DNA of 64,000 nt from CBDCFL01 sp965216135 (GTDB lineage Bacteria > Pseudomonadota > Alphaproteobacteria > Rhodobacterales > Rhodobacteraceae), in contig CBDCFL010000018.1 in NCBI GenBank assembly GCA_965216135.1, positions 124,001-188,000 of the forward strand, read 5' to 3'. A program made the position numbers and the translations under genes. Below, one piece after another: positions 37,422 through 47,435 of this stretch (position 1 is its first letter; each line of letters begins with the position of its first letter). Under the pieces are notes generated by a model. It was not told where the DNA came from. It saw nothing but the letters and a program-made list of their open reading frames with translations, and made no database searches.

Positions 37422-38494
37422 CTGCTCAACCCCCCCCCGCTCAATTCCGGCACATCCAGCGCGCTGAACCCATAATGCCTGAGCCACCGCAGGTCTGAAT
37501 CAAAAAACGCCCGCAGATCCGGGATGCCGTATTTCAGCATGGCGATGCGGTCGATGCCGATGCCAAAGGCAAAGCCCTGCCATTCGTTGGGATCGACGCC
37601 GGCGGACTCAAGCACCTTGGGATGCACCATCCCGGAGCCGAGAATTTCCATCCAGCCGTCGCCTTCGCCGATCTTCAGTTGGCCGTCTTGCCAAGAGCAC
37701 CGCAGATCGACCTCGGCCGACGGCTCGGTAAACGGGAAGTGGCTGGCGCGGAACCTCAGCTCCACCTTGTCCACCTCAAAAAACGCCCGGCAGAATTCCT
37801 CGAGGCACCATTTCAGATTGGCCATCGAGATGTCGCGATCAATCGCCAGCCCCTCCAGCTGATTGAACATCGGCGTGTGGGTCTGGTCGTAATCGGCGCG
37901 ATAGACGCGGCCCGGCGCGATCACCCGGATCGGCGCGCCCTGGTCCATCATCGCCCGGATCTGCACCGGGCTGGTATGGGTTCTGAGCACATGCGGCGGA
38001 CGGTTGTCGCCCGGTTCACGGTGCATGTAAAAGGTGTCCATTTCGGTGCGGGTGGGATGCTCGGCGGGAATATTCAGCGCGTCGAAATTATACCAGTCGC
38101 TCTCAATATGCGGACCCTCGGCAACCGAAAAACCCATGTCCGCAAAAATCGCGGTGACCTCCTCGGTCACCTGGCTGACCGGATGAATGCTGCCGCCACC
38201 GCGGGGGTGGCCCGGCAGGGTCACGTCCAGCCATTCGTCGCCGATGCGGGCCTTAAGTGCGGTGTCGGCCTGCTCAGTGCGCTTGGCCTGGATGGCGGTG
38301 TTGATGGCGTCTTTCAAGGCGTTCAGCGCCGGTCCCGCTATCTTGCGCTCGTCCGCCGTCATAGCACCAAGTTCGCGCATTTTCAGGGCGATCTCGCCCT
38401 TCTTGCCCAGCGCGGCGAGGCGCACGATTTCCAGGGCCGCCTCGTCGCTGGCGGCGGCGATGGCCGAGAGATATTTTTGCCTCAGATCGTCCAT
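37418..38494 (-). CDS. pheS: Phenylalanine--tRNA ligase alpha subunit
   Basis: A 358-residue class II aminoacyl-tRNA synthetase subunit: N-terminal coiled coil (MDDLRQKYLSAIAAASDEAAL), motif 2 FRADYDQTHTPMFNQLEGLAID (quoted in part as HTPMFNQLEG) and motif 3 GFAFGIGIDRIAMLKYGI. The start at 38494 gives the family's N-terminus. The last codons contain a run of nine G (complement of 37430-37438), giving LSGGGLSR; many homologues end LSGGLS, so one G triplet may be extra. Confidence 0.97.
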   Translation of the reverse strand: MDDLRQKYLSAIAAASDEAALEIVRLAALGKKGEIALKMRELGAMTADERKIAGPALNALKDAINTAIQAKRTEQADTALKARIGDEWLDVTLPGHPRGGGSIHPVSQVTEEVTAIFADMGFSVAEGPHIESDWYNFDALNIPAEHPTRTEMDTFYMHREPGDNRPPHVLRTHTSPVQIRAMMDQGAPIRVIAPGRVYRADYDQTHTPMFNQLEGLAIDRDISMANLKWCLEEFCRAFFEVDKVELRFRASHFPFTEPSAEVDLRCSWQDGQLKIGEGDGWMEILGSGMVHPKVLESAGVDPNEWQGFAFGIGIDRIAMLKYGIPDLRAFFDSDLRWLRHYGFSALDVPELSGGGLSR

Positions 38495-38852
38495 TATGAC
38501 CCCAGAAGAAGCGGTGACGATGCTGCTACCGGGCAGCGCCGCGCAATGCAACCCCGCGACCCTGGGACCCGGGGCGGGGCTGGGGTCGGGCCGGATCGGG
38601 GCAATCAATTTTGGGCACCGGCCGGCGCGGCCTGAACGCCCGGATTGGCCCGCAATTGGCGGTGTCTCGGTGAGGTGTTCACAGTGGAGTATGGCGTAAG
38701 TGGTTGAAATTACGCATAATAACGAAACCGCTCAGACCGCTGATTGCCGCATTCGCGTGCCCGCCAAACACCACTTCGACTGCCCGGCTGCGCTTTGTGG
38801 TCTGATCAGACTGCGCCGCGCGCCTCAAGGGGCGGCGGGTCGATACGGACGC
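38495..38852. other. Spacer upstream of pheS
   Basis: No gene recognised. It holds the pheS promoter side and ends at the decayed chemoreceptor gene. No T-box or attenuator was recognised. Confidence 0.4.
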
Positions 38853-41518
38853 CTAGGCGGCGCGTTTTTTTTCGCCGTCCTGACTTGAAAATGTAAATCC
38901 GGCCAACAGTTCCAGGGTCCGCCCGCCGCTGCGCAGCACCGAAGCGGCAGAGGATTTGCAGATCTCCACCAGATCCAGGCAATCCAGACTTGCCCGGGCG
39001 GCATTGGAAACAAAGCGGTCGGCGCGGGTAATCAGGCCGGTCTGCTCTTGTTCGGACAGCGCCAGCGCGGTCACAATCTCGTTGCTGTCGCTGAAGAGGC
39101 AATATCGGACAGGGCCTGATGGGTTGCTCTGACCTTGCCCGATGCATCGACAACCTCGGCCAGCACGGTTTCGACCCGCTCGCTGATCTGTTGGGCCACC
39201 TCCTCGACTTTTCCCGCCAGGTTGCGGATCTCTTCGGCGACCACTCGAAATCCGGCGCCGGTACTGCCGCCGCTTCGCATCGCCTCGACCGAAGCGTTCA
39301 GCGACAATAATTTGGTCTGGCGCGCGACCGAATTAATCTCTTCGATGGCGCGTCCGATCTCATCAGTCGCGGACTGCATCCGCTGCATTCCATCTGCGGC
39401 CTGCTGGGACATGTTGATGCCGGATTCGGCCTTGGTCAGAACCACGCCAGATAGCTCTCGCGATTTGGCCGCAAGACCGGCATTCTCATTTGCCGCGATG
39501 CTCAGGCTCGACAGAATATTTTCGCTTCCTTCATTTCCTGCGAGGTCTGATCAGACAACCGGTCCAGCTTTTCGCTGGTCTGGGCGGTTTCGGCGCCAGC
39601 ATCGGCGGTGCGCCGCGCCGCCATGGCAATATCGCTGAGCATGCCGTTCAGATTGCCGACCGAATTGGCCAGCACCTGCTGCAGCTGGCCGAATTGTCCG
39701 GCATGTTCGCGAGCCATGGTCGCGCCAAGATCGCCGGCGGCGAGTGCGTCGAGCGCCACTTGCAAATCGTCCAGACCGGCGTTGCAAATGCCGTTGATGC
39801 GATTGATCCCCGCGCACAGGTCATGCAATGTCCCGTCCAATGCGTCGACGTCAAGCTGGCTTGAAAAATCGCCGTTTGCAGCCGCATCGACCGAGCTTGC
39901 CATGCCGGTAACCGCGATGCCAAGCTGGCGGGTCATGCGATTGACATCGGTCTGAATTTCGCCAATCAGCCCGTGATAGTCACCCTCGATGCTGTGCCCA
40001 TCCTCACCCGCAAGCGAGGCGCTCAGCGTCCCGCGAATTTGCTCCAGGCCTTCGGTCGTGGCCTGGCCCAACCGGTTTATCGTCTGCGCCAAAAGCAGCA
40101 GCGCGCCGGATTTATCTTCGACAGACACCCGGGCGCGATAGTCGCCACGGGCGTTTGCGTCGATTACCTCACCAATCTCGGTATCCAGAAGCGATTTGAT
40201 GGTGTATTCCATGGCTTCGCGCTGCTGTTCGACCAGACGTTCAGGCCGATACGCTCATCTTCTTCGCTGACCCTGACGCCGGTGCGACCGGTTGGTCCGT
40301 CGCGCATCAACCAGCCGACGAGCTTGAAAAACGCCAGTGTCGGCACGAAGGCCCACAAAAAGACGACGCCGACACCATAGAATTGTGCGATGATTTGTTC
40401 GCTCCAGCTGCCCGCCAGAAGCATGTCGGGCCGGGCCATGACGCCGACCATCACCGTTCCCCATGCACCGCCCACGCCATGAACCGAAACAACGCCGATC
40501 GGGTCATCGAGTTTGAGCACATGCTCCAAAATGCGGGCAAAGGCAAATGCCACGAAGGCAGTAGTTGCGCCGATGACGGCTGCGCCCTGGGCATCGACTG
40601 CATCACATCCTGCGGTGATGCCAACCAGACCGGCGAGCACCCCGTTGATCGACGCCTCGGGCCGGAACAGGCCATCGCGCGCCAGCCCAAAGAACATCGC
40701 CACGCAACCGCCGCAAGCACCCGCGACCATTGTATTCATGACAATCTCGGCAAAGGCCTCGGTGCCGGCGGTCGTTGATCCGCCGTTAAAGCCGATCCAG
40801 CCGACCCATAATATCACGCATCCCCGGTCGCCAGGATCGGCGAATGGCCGTGCATCCTAACCGGTTTTCCGTCCTCGTCAAAGCGCCCGATCCGTGGCCC
40901 GATCACCACAATCGCCGCCAGCGCGACCCAGCCGCCGACCGAATGCACCACCGTCGCGCCGGCGAAATCCATGAAACCCATAGCCGCCAAAAACGGCAGT
41001 TCGGAGCCCGAAAGCAAACCGCCCCAGGCCCAGTGGCCGGATATCGGATAGATCACCAGCGACAACCACAGCGTCGCGATGATGTAGCCCACCATTGTCA
41101 TCCGCTCGGCCACAGCACCGGACACAATGGTCGCGGCGGTGCCGCAAAACACCATCTGAAAGACGAAAAACGTCATCGACTAAGGCTCAAGCTCGCTCAG
41201 AAAGCTCAACTCCGAGCTCCATCCCCACAGCCCCGAGCGGCTGACACCAAACATGATCGCAAAACCGACCGCGCCGAAGCAGACCGACGACAATACGAAA
41301 TCGATCAGGTTCTTCTGGGCAACATTGACCGAATTTTTGGACCTGACGTGGCCTGCCTCAAGCAACAGGAACCCGGCCTGCATAAAAAACACCAGACCTG
41401 CGGCGGTCATCGTCCAGACATGATCCAGGTTGGTTTGCAGGGCAAATTGCTGGGTCTGCGCGAATGCCGAACCGCCCAGGCATGTTAATAGAATGGCGAT
41501 TGCCGCAACTCGAATCAT
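38853..41518 (-). pseudogene. Ammonium transporter fused to a methyl-accepting chemotaxis domain, decayed
   Basis: The first ~420 codons encode an Amt: signal peptide MIRVAAIAILLTCLGGSAFA, then GLVFFMQAGFLLLEAG, ISGHWAWGGLL, DFAGATVVHSVGGWVAL and FNGGSTTAG, ending ERIGLNV. A neighbouring frame then continues LVEQQREAMEYTIKSLLD into repeated HAMP-like segments (ALDALAAGDLGATM) and an MCP signalling core (IEEINSVARQTKLLSLNASVEA). Lesions: an in-frame TAG at 41180-41182 and frame changes near 40815, 40240, 39500 and 39090. It must once have been a single Amt-chemoreceptor fusion that sensed ammonium; it cannot now be made. Confidence 0.8.
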
Positions 41519-41581
41519 GACCTGAACCTCATTTGCCTCGGCCGCGACACTAGCCAGACAAACTTAACGACAGGTGCGGCG

Positions 41582-41609
41582 AAAAGGCCGCCAGCGGGGG
41601 CGGCCTTTG
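41582..41609 (-). terminator. Rho-independent terminator after rplT
   Basis: On the complement, AAAGGCCGCC-CCCGCT-GGCGGCCTTTT forms a 10-bp GC-rich stem and ends in a T run. It lies 21 bp after the rplT stop and would end the rpmI-rplT transcript, so pheS cannot rely on read-through from rplT as it does in many bacteria. Confidence 0.85.
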
Positions 41610-41630
41610 CAGTCAGTCAAACGGGGATGT

Positions 41631-41993
41631 TCAGACCAGCGCGGCCTTGGCTTTGTCGACAATCGCGCTGAAGGCTTCGGGCTCGTTGACCGCCAGATCG
41701 GCCAGCACCTTGCGGTCCACCTCAATCCCGGCCAGCGACAGGCCGTTGATGAAACGCGAATAGGTCAGCGCCTCATCATGGGCGCGCACCGCGGCGTTGA
41801 TCCGCTGGATCCACAGGGCGCGAAAGTTGCGTTTGCGCGCCTTGCGGTCGCGGGTGGCATATTGGTTGGCTTTGTCAACGGCCTGGCGGGCCACCTTGAA
41901 CGTGCGCGAACGCGCGCCGTAATAGCCCTTGGCCTGCTCCAGCACCTTTTTGTGGCGCGCATGGGTGACGGTGCCGCTTTTAACTCGGGACAT
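41631..41993 (-). CDS. rplT: 50S ribosomal protein L20
   Basis: A 120-residue L20: starts MSRVKSGTVTHARHKKVLEQ, contains GYYGARSRTFKVARQAV and RDRKARKRNFRALWIQRINAA. It binds 23S rRNA early in large-subunit assembly. Thirteen bases separate it from rpmI. Confidence 0.98.
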   Translation of the reverse strand: MSRVKSGTVTHARHKKVLEQAKGYYGARSRTFKVARQAVDKANQYATRDRKARKRNFRALWIQRINAAVRAHDEALTYSRFINGLSLAGIEVDRKVLADLAVNEPEAFSAIVDKAKAALV

Positions 41994-42006
41994 TTCTCAG
42001 GCCTCC

Positions 42007-42207
42007 TTAGCGCGCGTAGGGCATGTAGGATTTGACGATCTTGGCATCCGGTGCCGACAGGGTCGTCGTGCCGCGTGCCTTGCGGATGAACTTGTTGCTC
42101 CGCTTGATCATCCCGTGCCGCTTGCCGGCCTGGGCGGACAGAACCTTGCCGGTTGCTGTCATCTTAAAGCGCTTCTTGGTGCCCGATTTGGTCTTCATCT
42201 TTGGCAT
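42007..42207 (-). CDS. rpmI: 50S ribosomal protein L35
   Basis: A 66-residue L35: MPKMKTKSGTKKRFKMTATGK at the N-terminus and the basic core KRHGMIKRSNKF. GAAGGAGATGGAA precedes the ATG at 42207, so the longer frame to 42312 is rejected. infC, the usual upstream gene, is not present here; the upstream DNA is repeat-rich. Confidence 0.97.
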   Translation of the reverse strand: MPKMKTKSGTKKRFKMTATGKVLSAQAGKRHGMIKRSNKFIRKARGTTTLSAPDAKIVKSYMPYAR

Positions 42208-42520
42208 TTCCATCTCCTTCAAGGGGGTCTGGTCAGTCGCGCGACTCGGCATGCCATATGGCCGGACGCGCCAGAACCTGCGCCGTATAGGCGGGCGGGC
42301 GCAAACAGGCAAGGGGATAATAACCGCGCCGCGCGCCGGGCTGTGAAGGCCAAAGGGCGACAGCGCGCGCGGGCCCGATCAATGGCGTCCACAACGGGTC
42401 CAGGCACCGGCGGGCATTATGCCCGGGTATACCGCTCTTGGGTCGGCCTGCACCTCCCTCCACCGAGCAAAATCGTCAGATCACGGCTTTGAGCCCATTT
42501 GGCAAAAAGCACGTCACGCA

Positions 42521-42715
42521 ACAGAGGGCAGCGCCCGACCGGGGGTGGGCGCATCTGCGGGTTGAGGTCTGCGATTTATGGCGCCGCCACATCCTCCGTT
42601 CGATCGGCAAACAGGTGGCGAAGGAGCGCCCGCCCGTCGTGCTGGAAGCACGCCTGCGGCGTGACGGCGGCCGGGCGCTGCCCGGCGGCACTGCGTGCCT
42701 TGTTACCGGGCTATA
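42521..42715. repeat. Composite palindromic intergenic repeat, copy 1
   Basis: Begins GAGGGCAGCGCCCGACC and ends with GGCCGGGCGCTGCCCGG, so the two ends are inverted versions of GGGCAGCGCCCG. Between them are GGTTGAGGTCTGCG and GGAGCGCCCGCCCGTCG. The second full copy (46198-47580) has the same order but carries IS630 A3 in its middle. Confidence 0.7.
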
Positions 42716-42790
42716 TTGCCGACCGGGGCGGCCTTGGCCTTTTAGCTTTTTAGTACCGACACAACTTCGGTATTTCCGGCACAGAAGCGG

Positions 42791-42880
42791 TGAGGAGCGC
42801 CCGCCCGTCGTGCTGGCAGCACCCCACAGGCCATGACGGCAGGCGGGCGCTGCCGGGCGGCTCTGCGTGCGGGGCGTCCG
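42791..42880. repeat. Half copy of the palindromic intergenic repeat
   Basis: Contains GAGGAGCGCCCGCCCGTCG and GGCGGGCGCTGCCGGGCGG, matching the right half of the composite repeat ~130 bp upstream. Confidence 0.65.
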
Positions 42881-42915
42881 CCGCCCCGATTAGCTAGGGC
42901 TTGTTGACGTTTAGG

Positions 42916-42943
42916 GATTCCCAAATCGGCTGATGACTGATTC
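42916..42943 (+). promoter_or_regulatory. GANTC pair upstream of the IS5-type transposase
   Basis: GANTC at 42916-42920 (in AGGGATTCCCA) and 42939-42943 (CTGATTCA), 23 bp apart, exactly as in the IS630 elements although the transposase is unrelated. Copy 2 has them at 62407 and 62430 on the complement. Confidence 0.6.
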
Positions 42944-42970
42944 AAGGTTGCAAACAGAGGAGAGCAGCCT

Positions 42971-43720
42971 TGATCCGCACAGTTCTGACCGACGCCCAAT
43001 GGGCTGTCATCGCACCGCACTGCCTTGGCCGGGAATGCGACCCCGGTCGCACCGGCCCTGACCCGCGCCGGTTTGTCGAGGCAGTTCTCTGGATCTCGCG
43101 GACCGGATGCCCCTGGCGCGACCTGCCGGAAGAGTTCGGGCGCTGGAACAGCGTGTTCAAGCGCTTCCGAAGGTGGGTGAGGGCCGACGCTTTCTATCGA
43201 TGTTCAGGGTATTAGCCGAAGATGCAGACTTCGAATACACGATGATCGACGGTAGTATCGTCAAAGTCCACCGACACGGTCAGGGCGCAAAAGGGGGACT
43301 CAAAGCCAAGCCATCGGACGCTCTCGCGGCGGGATAACGACAAAGATCATGGCTCTGACGGACGCGCTCGGCAATCTGATCGACTTCCGCCTTCTGCCCG
43401 GTCAGGCGCATGACCTGCGGGGTACCGCCGCACTGATCGAGGGCCTCACCTGCGACCAGTTTCTCGCCGACCGTGCCTTCGACGCGAACTGGCTGCGCGA
43501 AGCGCTGACCAGTGCCGGGATCGAGCCGGTAATCCCTCCAAAATCAAACCGCCGCTTCCCGGCGGAGTTCGACCGCCACACCTACAAATGGCGTCACCTG
43601 GTCGAAAACTTCTTCGGAAAGCTGAAGGAATACAGAGGGATCGCAATGCGTTCCTGCAAAACAGATGACAGCTTCAAAGCATTCATCTCGCTTGCTGCAA
43701 TCGTCATTCAAACACGATGA
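42971..43720 (+). pseudogene. IS5-family transposase, copy 1, with a 1-bp deletion
   Basis: OrfA starts at TTG 42971 (IRTVLTDAQWAVIAPHCLG; DUF4096-type N-terminus with GCPWRDLPEEFGRW). At 43200 the text is TATCGATG where copy 2 has TATCGTATG; the missing T ends orfA early at RCSGY. The next frame continues VLAEDADFEYTMIDGSIVKVHRHG, then a second shift, near GGLKAKPSDA / GRSRGGITTKI, leads to the catalytic DDE part with FLADRAFDANWLRE and VENFFGKLKEYRGIA. The second shift is the programmed orfA-orfB frameshift normal for IS427; the first is a real lesion. Confidence 0.85.
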
Positions 43721-43776
43721 ACGTCAACACCCCCTAGCGAAAAAGCCCGCAAGGCCCGTAGAACGGCCCGAAACGG

Positions 43777-45228
43777 CTATTCTGGCTCGGAATCGAAGAT
43801 CAGGCGTTCCTCGCAGGGTGCCACGCGCAGGATGTTCGTCGTGCCCGGCCGCTTGAACGGAATGCCGGCGGTCACCACGATTTGGTCGGCAGGTTCTGCA
43901 AACCCATCAGCCAGCGCCACGCGGATCGCTGATACAACCGCCGCTTTGAACCTGTCCACCTCGGGCACTGTTACGCAATGCATCCCCCAGCTCAAGGACA
44001 GCTTGCGCGCCGTCGAGACGCGCGAGGTCAGTGCGATGATCGGCACATGCGGGCGCTCGCGCGCGGTCAGAAGCGCGGTAGTGCCGCTTTCGGAAAAACA
44101 GCAGATCGCCTTGATGTCGGTGGTCTCGGCGATCTCTCGGGCCGCCGCGACAATGCCGTCGGCGATGGTTTCCTTGCGCCCGCCGCGCGCCGCGTCGATG
44201 ATCTTTTCGTAATTCGGGTCGGTCTCGACCTCCATCGCGACGTTGTTCATCGTCGTCACCGCCTCGATCGGATAAGACCCGGCCGCGCTTTCCGCCGAGA
44301 GCATCACCGCATCGGTGCCCTCGTAGATCGCCGCGGCCACGTCCGAGACCTCGGCGCGTGTCGGCATCGGGCTTTCGATCATGCTTTCCAGCATCTGGGT
44401 GGCCACGATCACCGGCTTGGCCGCCGCGCGACAGGCGCGCACCAGGCGTTTCTGGATCGGCGGCACATTCTGCACCGGCAGCTCTACGCCCAAATCGCCG
44501 CGCGCCACCATGATCCCGTCGGAGGCTTTCAGAATTTCGGCAAAGGCCGTCACAGCGGCCGGTTTTTCGATCTTCGACATAATCGAAGCGCGCCCCTGCG
44601 CCAGTTGGCGCGCCTCCTCGACATCTGCGGCACGCTGCACAAAGCTGAGCGCCAGCCAGTCGACACCCAGCTCGCAAACGAATTCCAGATCGCGGCGGTC
44701 CTTTTCGCTCAGTGCGGCCAGCGGCAGCACGGCATCGGGGACATTGACCCCCTTGCGGTTGGAAATCGTGCCGCCGGCCACCACTGTGCAATTGGCGAAA
44801 TCGCTGCCGCATTCATCGACTTGCAGCCTGATCTTGCCGTCGTTGACCAGCAGGCTCACGCCGGGTTTCAGCGCGTCAAAAATTTCCTTGTGCGGCAGGC
44901 AGACGCGCGCCGCATCGCCGGGCGTATCATCGAGATCAAGGCGGAATTTCGCGCCCTCGCGCAATTCTTCAGCGGCGTTGTCAAAAACCCCCACCCGCAG
45001 CTTCGGCCCCTGCAGATCGGCGAGGATAGCAATCGCCCTGCCGGTATCGGCCTCGACCTGGCGAATAATTGCGTGACGCGCAGAAATCTCGCTATGTTCG
45101 CCATGGCTCATGTTTAGCCGGAATACATCCGCCCCGGCATCGGACAGGGCGCGGATGGTGTCATAGTCATTTGATGAGGGCCCCAGAGTGGCGACAATTT
45201 TGACATGGCGCAGGCGTCTCATCGTCAA
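43777..45228 (-). CDS. pyk: Pyruvate kinase
   Basis: A 483-residue glycolytic enzyme making pyruvate and ATP from phosphoenolpyruvate. It has the N-terminal KIVATLGPSSND, the barrel motif MSKIEKPAAV with the catalytic lysine, GIMVARGDLGVELP for metal binding and ATQMLESMIESPMPTRAEVSDVA. The C-terminal domain is complete (LTARERPHVPIIALT). Starts at ATG 45228; ATG 45222 is an alternative. It is divergent from the amidohydrolase gene. Confidence 0.97.
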   Translation of the reverse strand: MTMRRLRHVKIVATLGPSSNDYDTIRALSDAGADVFRLNMSHGEHSEISARHAIIRQVEADTGRAIAILADLQGPKLRVGVFDNAAEELREGAKFRLDLDDTPGDAARVCLPHKEIFDALKPGVSLLVNDGKIRLQVDECGSDFANCTVVAGGTISNRKGVNVPDAVLPLAALSEKDRRDLEFVCELGVDWLALSFVQRAADVEEARQLAQGRASIMSKIEKPAAVTAFAEILKASDGIMVARGDLGVELPVQNVPPIQKRLVRACRAAAKPVIVATQMLESMIESPMPTRAEVSDVAAAIYEGTDAVMLSAESAAGSYPIEAVTTMNNVAMEVETDPNYEKIIDAARGGRKETIADGIVAAAREIAETTDIKAICCFSESGTTALLTARERPHVPIIALTSRVSTARKLSLSWGMHCVTVPEVDRFKAAVVSAIRVALADGFAEPADQIVVTAGIPFKRPGTTNILRVAPCEERLIFDSEPE

Positions 45229-45356
45229 AGATCTTCCGTGTTGGGTTCATGTCAGCGCAGGATCGTATCTGTATGACCCAACGCCGATGGGCACGCAACT
45301 GGCACTTCTCAGCGCAAACACATAAGCCTTTCGCGTTGAGAATCACGACGGGTCTG

Positions 45357-46094
45357 ATGTCCGAGCGCGCATGTGAAATCCTGAATGCCGACAGCGGGTC
45401 GCGATGGCTGATCGCCTGCGATCACGCCACCAACCACGTGCCCGACGAGATCGGCGGCGGCACGCTGGGGCTGAGTGAGGGTGAAATGGCCCGCCACATT
45501 GCCCATGACATCGGTGCTGCGGGGGTGACACGCGAATTGGCGCGCCTGCTCGATGCCACCGCGATCCTGTCGAAGTTTTCGCGACTGGTCATCGATCCCA
45601 ATCGCGGCGAGGACGATCCCACGCTGGTGATGCGTCTGTATGACGGCACCATAGTGCCCGGCAACCGGTGTCTTGACGCCGCAGAACTGGCGCGGCGGCG
45701 CGATCGGTTTTACCGCCCCTACCATCAGGCCTACGGCGATCTGGCCGCGCGCCGCGATGATACGCTCATCGTTGCCATCCATTCCTTTACGCCCCAGCTT
45801 AATTCGCGCGGGGCCCGGCCCTGGCATATCGGTATCCTCTACGATGTGCGCGACGAACGCCTGTCACGGCCGCTATTGGACCGCCTGCACGGCGAAGACG
45901 GTTTGGTGGTGGGCGAAAACGAACCCTACGCGGGCCATCTGCCCGGCGACACGATCGATCGCCATGCCCTGCAGCCAGGCCGTGCCAACGCGCTGATCGA
46001 ACTGCGCCACGATCTGATTGATACCGGCGACAAACAGCGGGATTGGGCCGCGCGTCTTGCGCCGTTGATGGCGGAGTGTCTGGCGGGTCTGTAG
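45357..46094 (+). CDS. N-formylglutamate amidohydrolase family protein
   Basis: A 245-residue HutG-like/FGase-family hydrolase: IACDHATNHVPDEIG, HIAHDIGAAGVTRELARLL, RLVIDPNRGEDDPTLV and IHSFTP are family motifs with metal-binding His and Asp. It hydrolyses formylglutamate or a related N-acyl amino acid; no histidine-degradation genes are adjacent, so the substrate is open. Start at MSERACEIL (45357). Confidence 0.85.
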   Translation: MSERACEILNADSGSRWLIACDHATNHVPDEIGGGTLGLSEGEMARHIAHDIGAAGVTRELARLLDATAILSKFSRLVIDPNRGEDDPTLVMRLYDGTIVPGNRCLDAAELARRRDRFYRPYHQAYGDLAARRDDTLIVAIHSFTPQLNSRGARPWHIGILYDVRDERLSRPLLDRLHGEDGLVVGENEPYAGHLPGDTIDRHALQPGRANALIELRHDLIDTGDKQRDWAARLAPLMAECLAGL

Positions 46095-46273
46095 GATTTC
46101 GTGGACTTTGCGCTACGCAACCAAATCGAGGGGTCAGGGCCCAATTGTCAGAGCGGCTCGACGACCGCTTTGAGCGCGTCGCGCCATTACGCTAGCACAG
46201 CAGGGCAGTGCCCGGCCGCGGGCGGGCGCTAATGTCGGTTGAGGTCCGCGCTTTATGGTTCCGCCGCATCTTA

Positions 46274-47435
46274 TACCAGCGGCATTTAACATTGACCGAT
46301 ATGGGCCCATTTTCGCATTCCGATTGATGTGATGGTTTCGGGCTGTGCGATGAGCTTGTTCCAAGCTTCGCATCCAGCATCGACGATGGCATTGTAGTCT
46401 TCGAACACGCGGTTGGAGAGCCAATTGGCGCGCAAGTACTGCCAGATATTTTCCACCGGGTTCAGTTCCGGAGCGCGCGATGGCAGCAGGATGATGGTGA
46501 GGTTCTTCGGGACTTTGAGTTTGCCGGTGGTGTGCCATCCGGCCCGATCCATCAGCACAACCGCATGGGCCTTTCGGGCGACGTGGCGGCTGATCTCGTC
46601 GAGATGCATCTGCATGGCTTGCGCGTCCGCCCAAGGCAGCATGAGCGCCGCCCCCTTGCCGTGAGCCGGACAGATGGCGCCGAACAGATAGGCGTTGTGA
46701 TAGCGCTGATCGGCCGGCTGGCGGGGGCGCGTGCCCTTTCTCGCCCACAGGCGCGTCAGGCCATTCTTCTGGCCAAGGCGTGCTTCGTCCTGGAACCAGA
46801 TCTCCACCGGCGTTCCCGCTGGCAGGTCAGCTATATGCACCTGGAGCGTGTCGGCGAAGTTTTTTTTAAACGCCTCGATGATCCGCTTATCCTGCCTGGG
46901 ATGCTGCGGGCGGGCGCTGATATGGGCAAAGCCCAGTTCGCCAAGCAGTCTGGATATCCCGCGCTCGGAATAGATGACGCCAAAGCGCGCCTCGATCACC
47001 CGCTTCAGGTCGATCCGCCGCCAGCGGACAACCCCGTCCACCGCCGGATCGGGGCCGGTCTCGACAATCTCGCCAAGTTCTTTCATCTGGACATCGCTCA
47101 GGTAGCGCGTCCGGCCCGCGCCCTTGCGGTTGGTGAGGCCATCCGGTCCCTCTTCGTTGAACCGGTGAACCCAGTCCCGCAGGGTTTGGCGATCCATCCC
47201 ACCGATCCTTGCGGCCTCTCCACGGCGCATGCCATCGTAGACCGCCGCAAGAGACAACAGACGGCGGCTCTGCCGGGCATCCTTGCAACGGCTGGCGAGT
47301 TTACGAAGGTGGCGGGCATCAAAGTCGCGACGAAGCGGAACACTGGCTGGCATGGCGATCCTCCTTTGCCAACCTTGAATCAGATCAAAACCGATTTGGG
47401 AATCCCCACAGAGTCAGAAATTGATGCCGTTGGTA
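46274..47435 (-). mobile_element. IS630-family element type A, copy 3 (complete)
   Basis: 1162 bp with TTA at 46271-46273 and 47436-47438, inserted in the centre of a palindromic intergenic repeat. Confidence 0.95.
46286..47353 (-). CDS. IS630-family transposase, type A copy 3
   Basis: 355 residues, open, with DDE residues at the same places as the other type A copies (D189, D269, E301) and the N variant of the EAWNKL motif as in copy 2. No lesion seen. Confidence 0.95.
   Translation of the reverse strand: MPASVPLRRDFDARHLRKLASRCKDARQSRRLLSLAAVYDGMRRGEAARIGGMDRQTLRDWVHRFNEEGPDGLTNRKGAGRTRYLSDVQMKELGEIVETGPDPAVDGVVRWRRIDLKRVIEARFGVIYSERGISRLLGELGFAHISARPQHPRQDKRIIEAFKKNFADTLQVHIADLPAGTPVEIWFQDEARLGQKNGLTRLWARKGTRPRQPADQRYHNAYLFGAICPAHGKGAALMLPWADAQAMQMHLDEISRHVARKAHAVVLMDRAGWHTTGKLKVPKNLTIILLPSRAPELNPVENIWQYLRANWLSNRVFEDYNAIVDAGCEAWNKLIAQPETITSIGMRKWAHIGQC

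Larger units (their letters stand above)
42208..42894. other. Repeat-rich intergenic region upstream of rpmI
   Basis: No gene seen; several frames are open only because of high GC. It contains one full and one partial copy of a palindromic intergenic repeat, described separately. Confidence 0.5.
42895..43736 (+). mobile_element. IS5-family (IS427-like) element, copy 1
   Basis: Ends share TGTTGACGT (TAGGGCTTGTTGACGTTTAG and, inverted, TAGGGGGTGTTGACGTTCAT) and both boundaries lie in CTAG, the preferred IS427 target. 842 bp, one base shorter than copy 2. Confidence 0.88.

Noticed and set aside
42208..42894. Riboswitch or ribosomal-protein leader before rpmI
   Set aside because: The fold potential comes from the palindromic repeats, which also occur elsewhere; nothing resembling a known leader was found.
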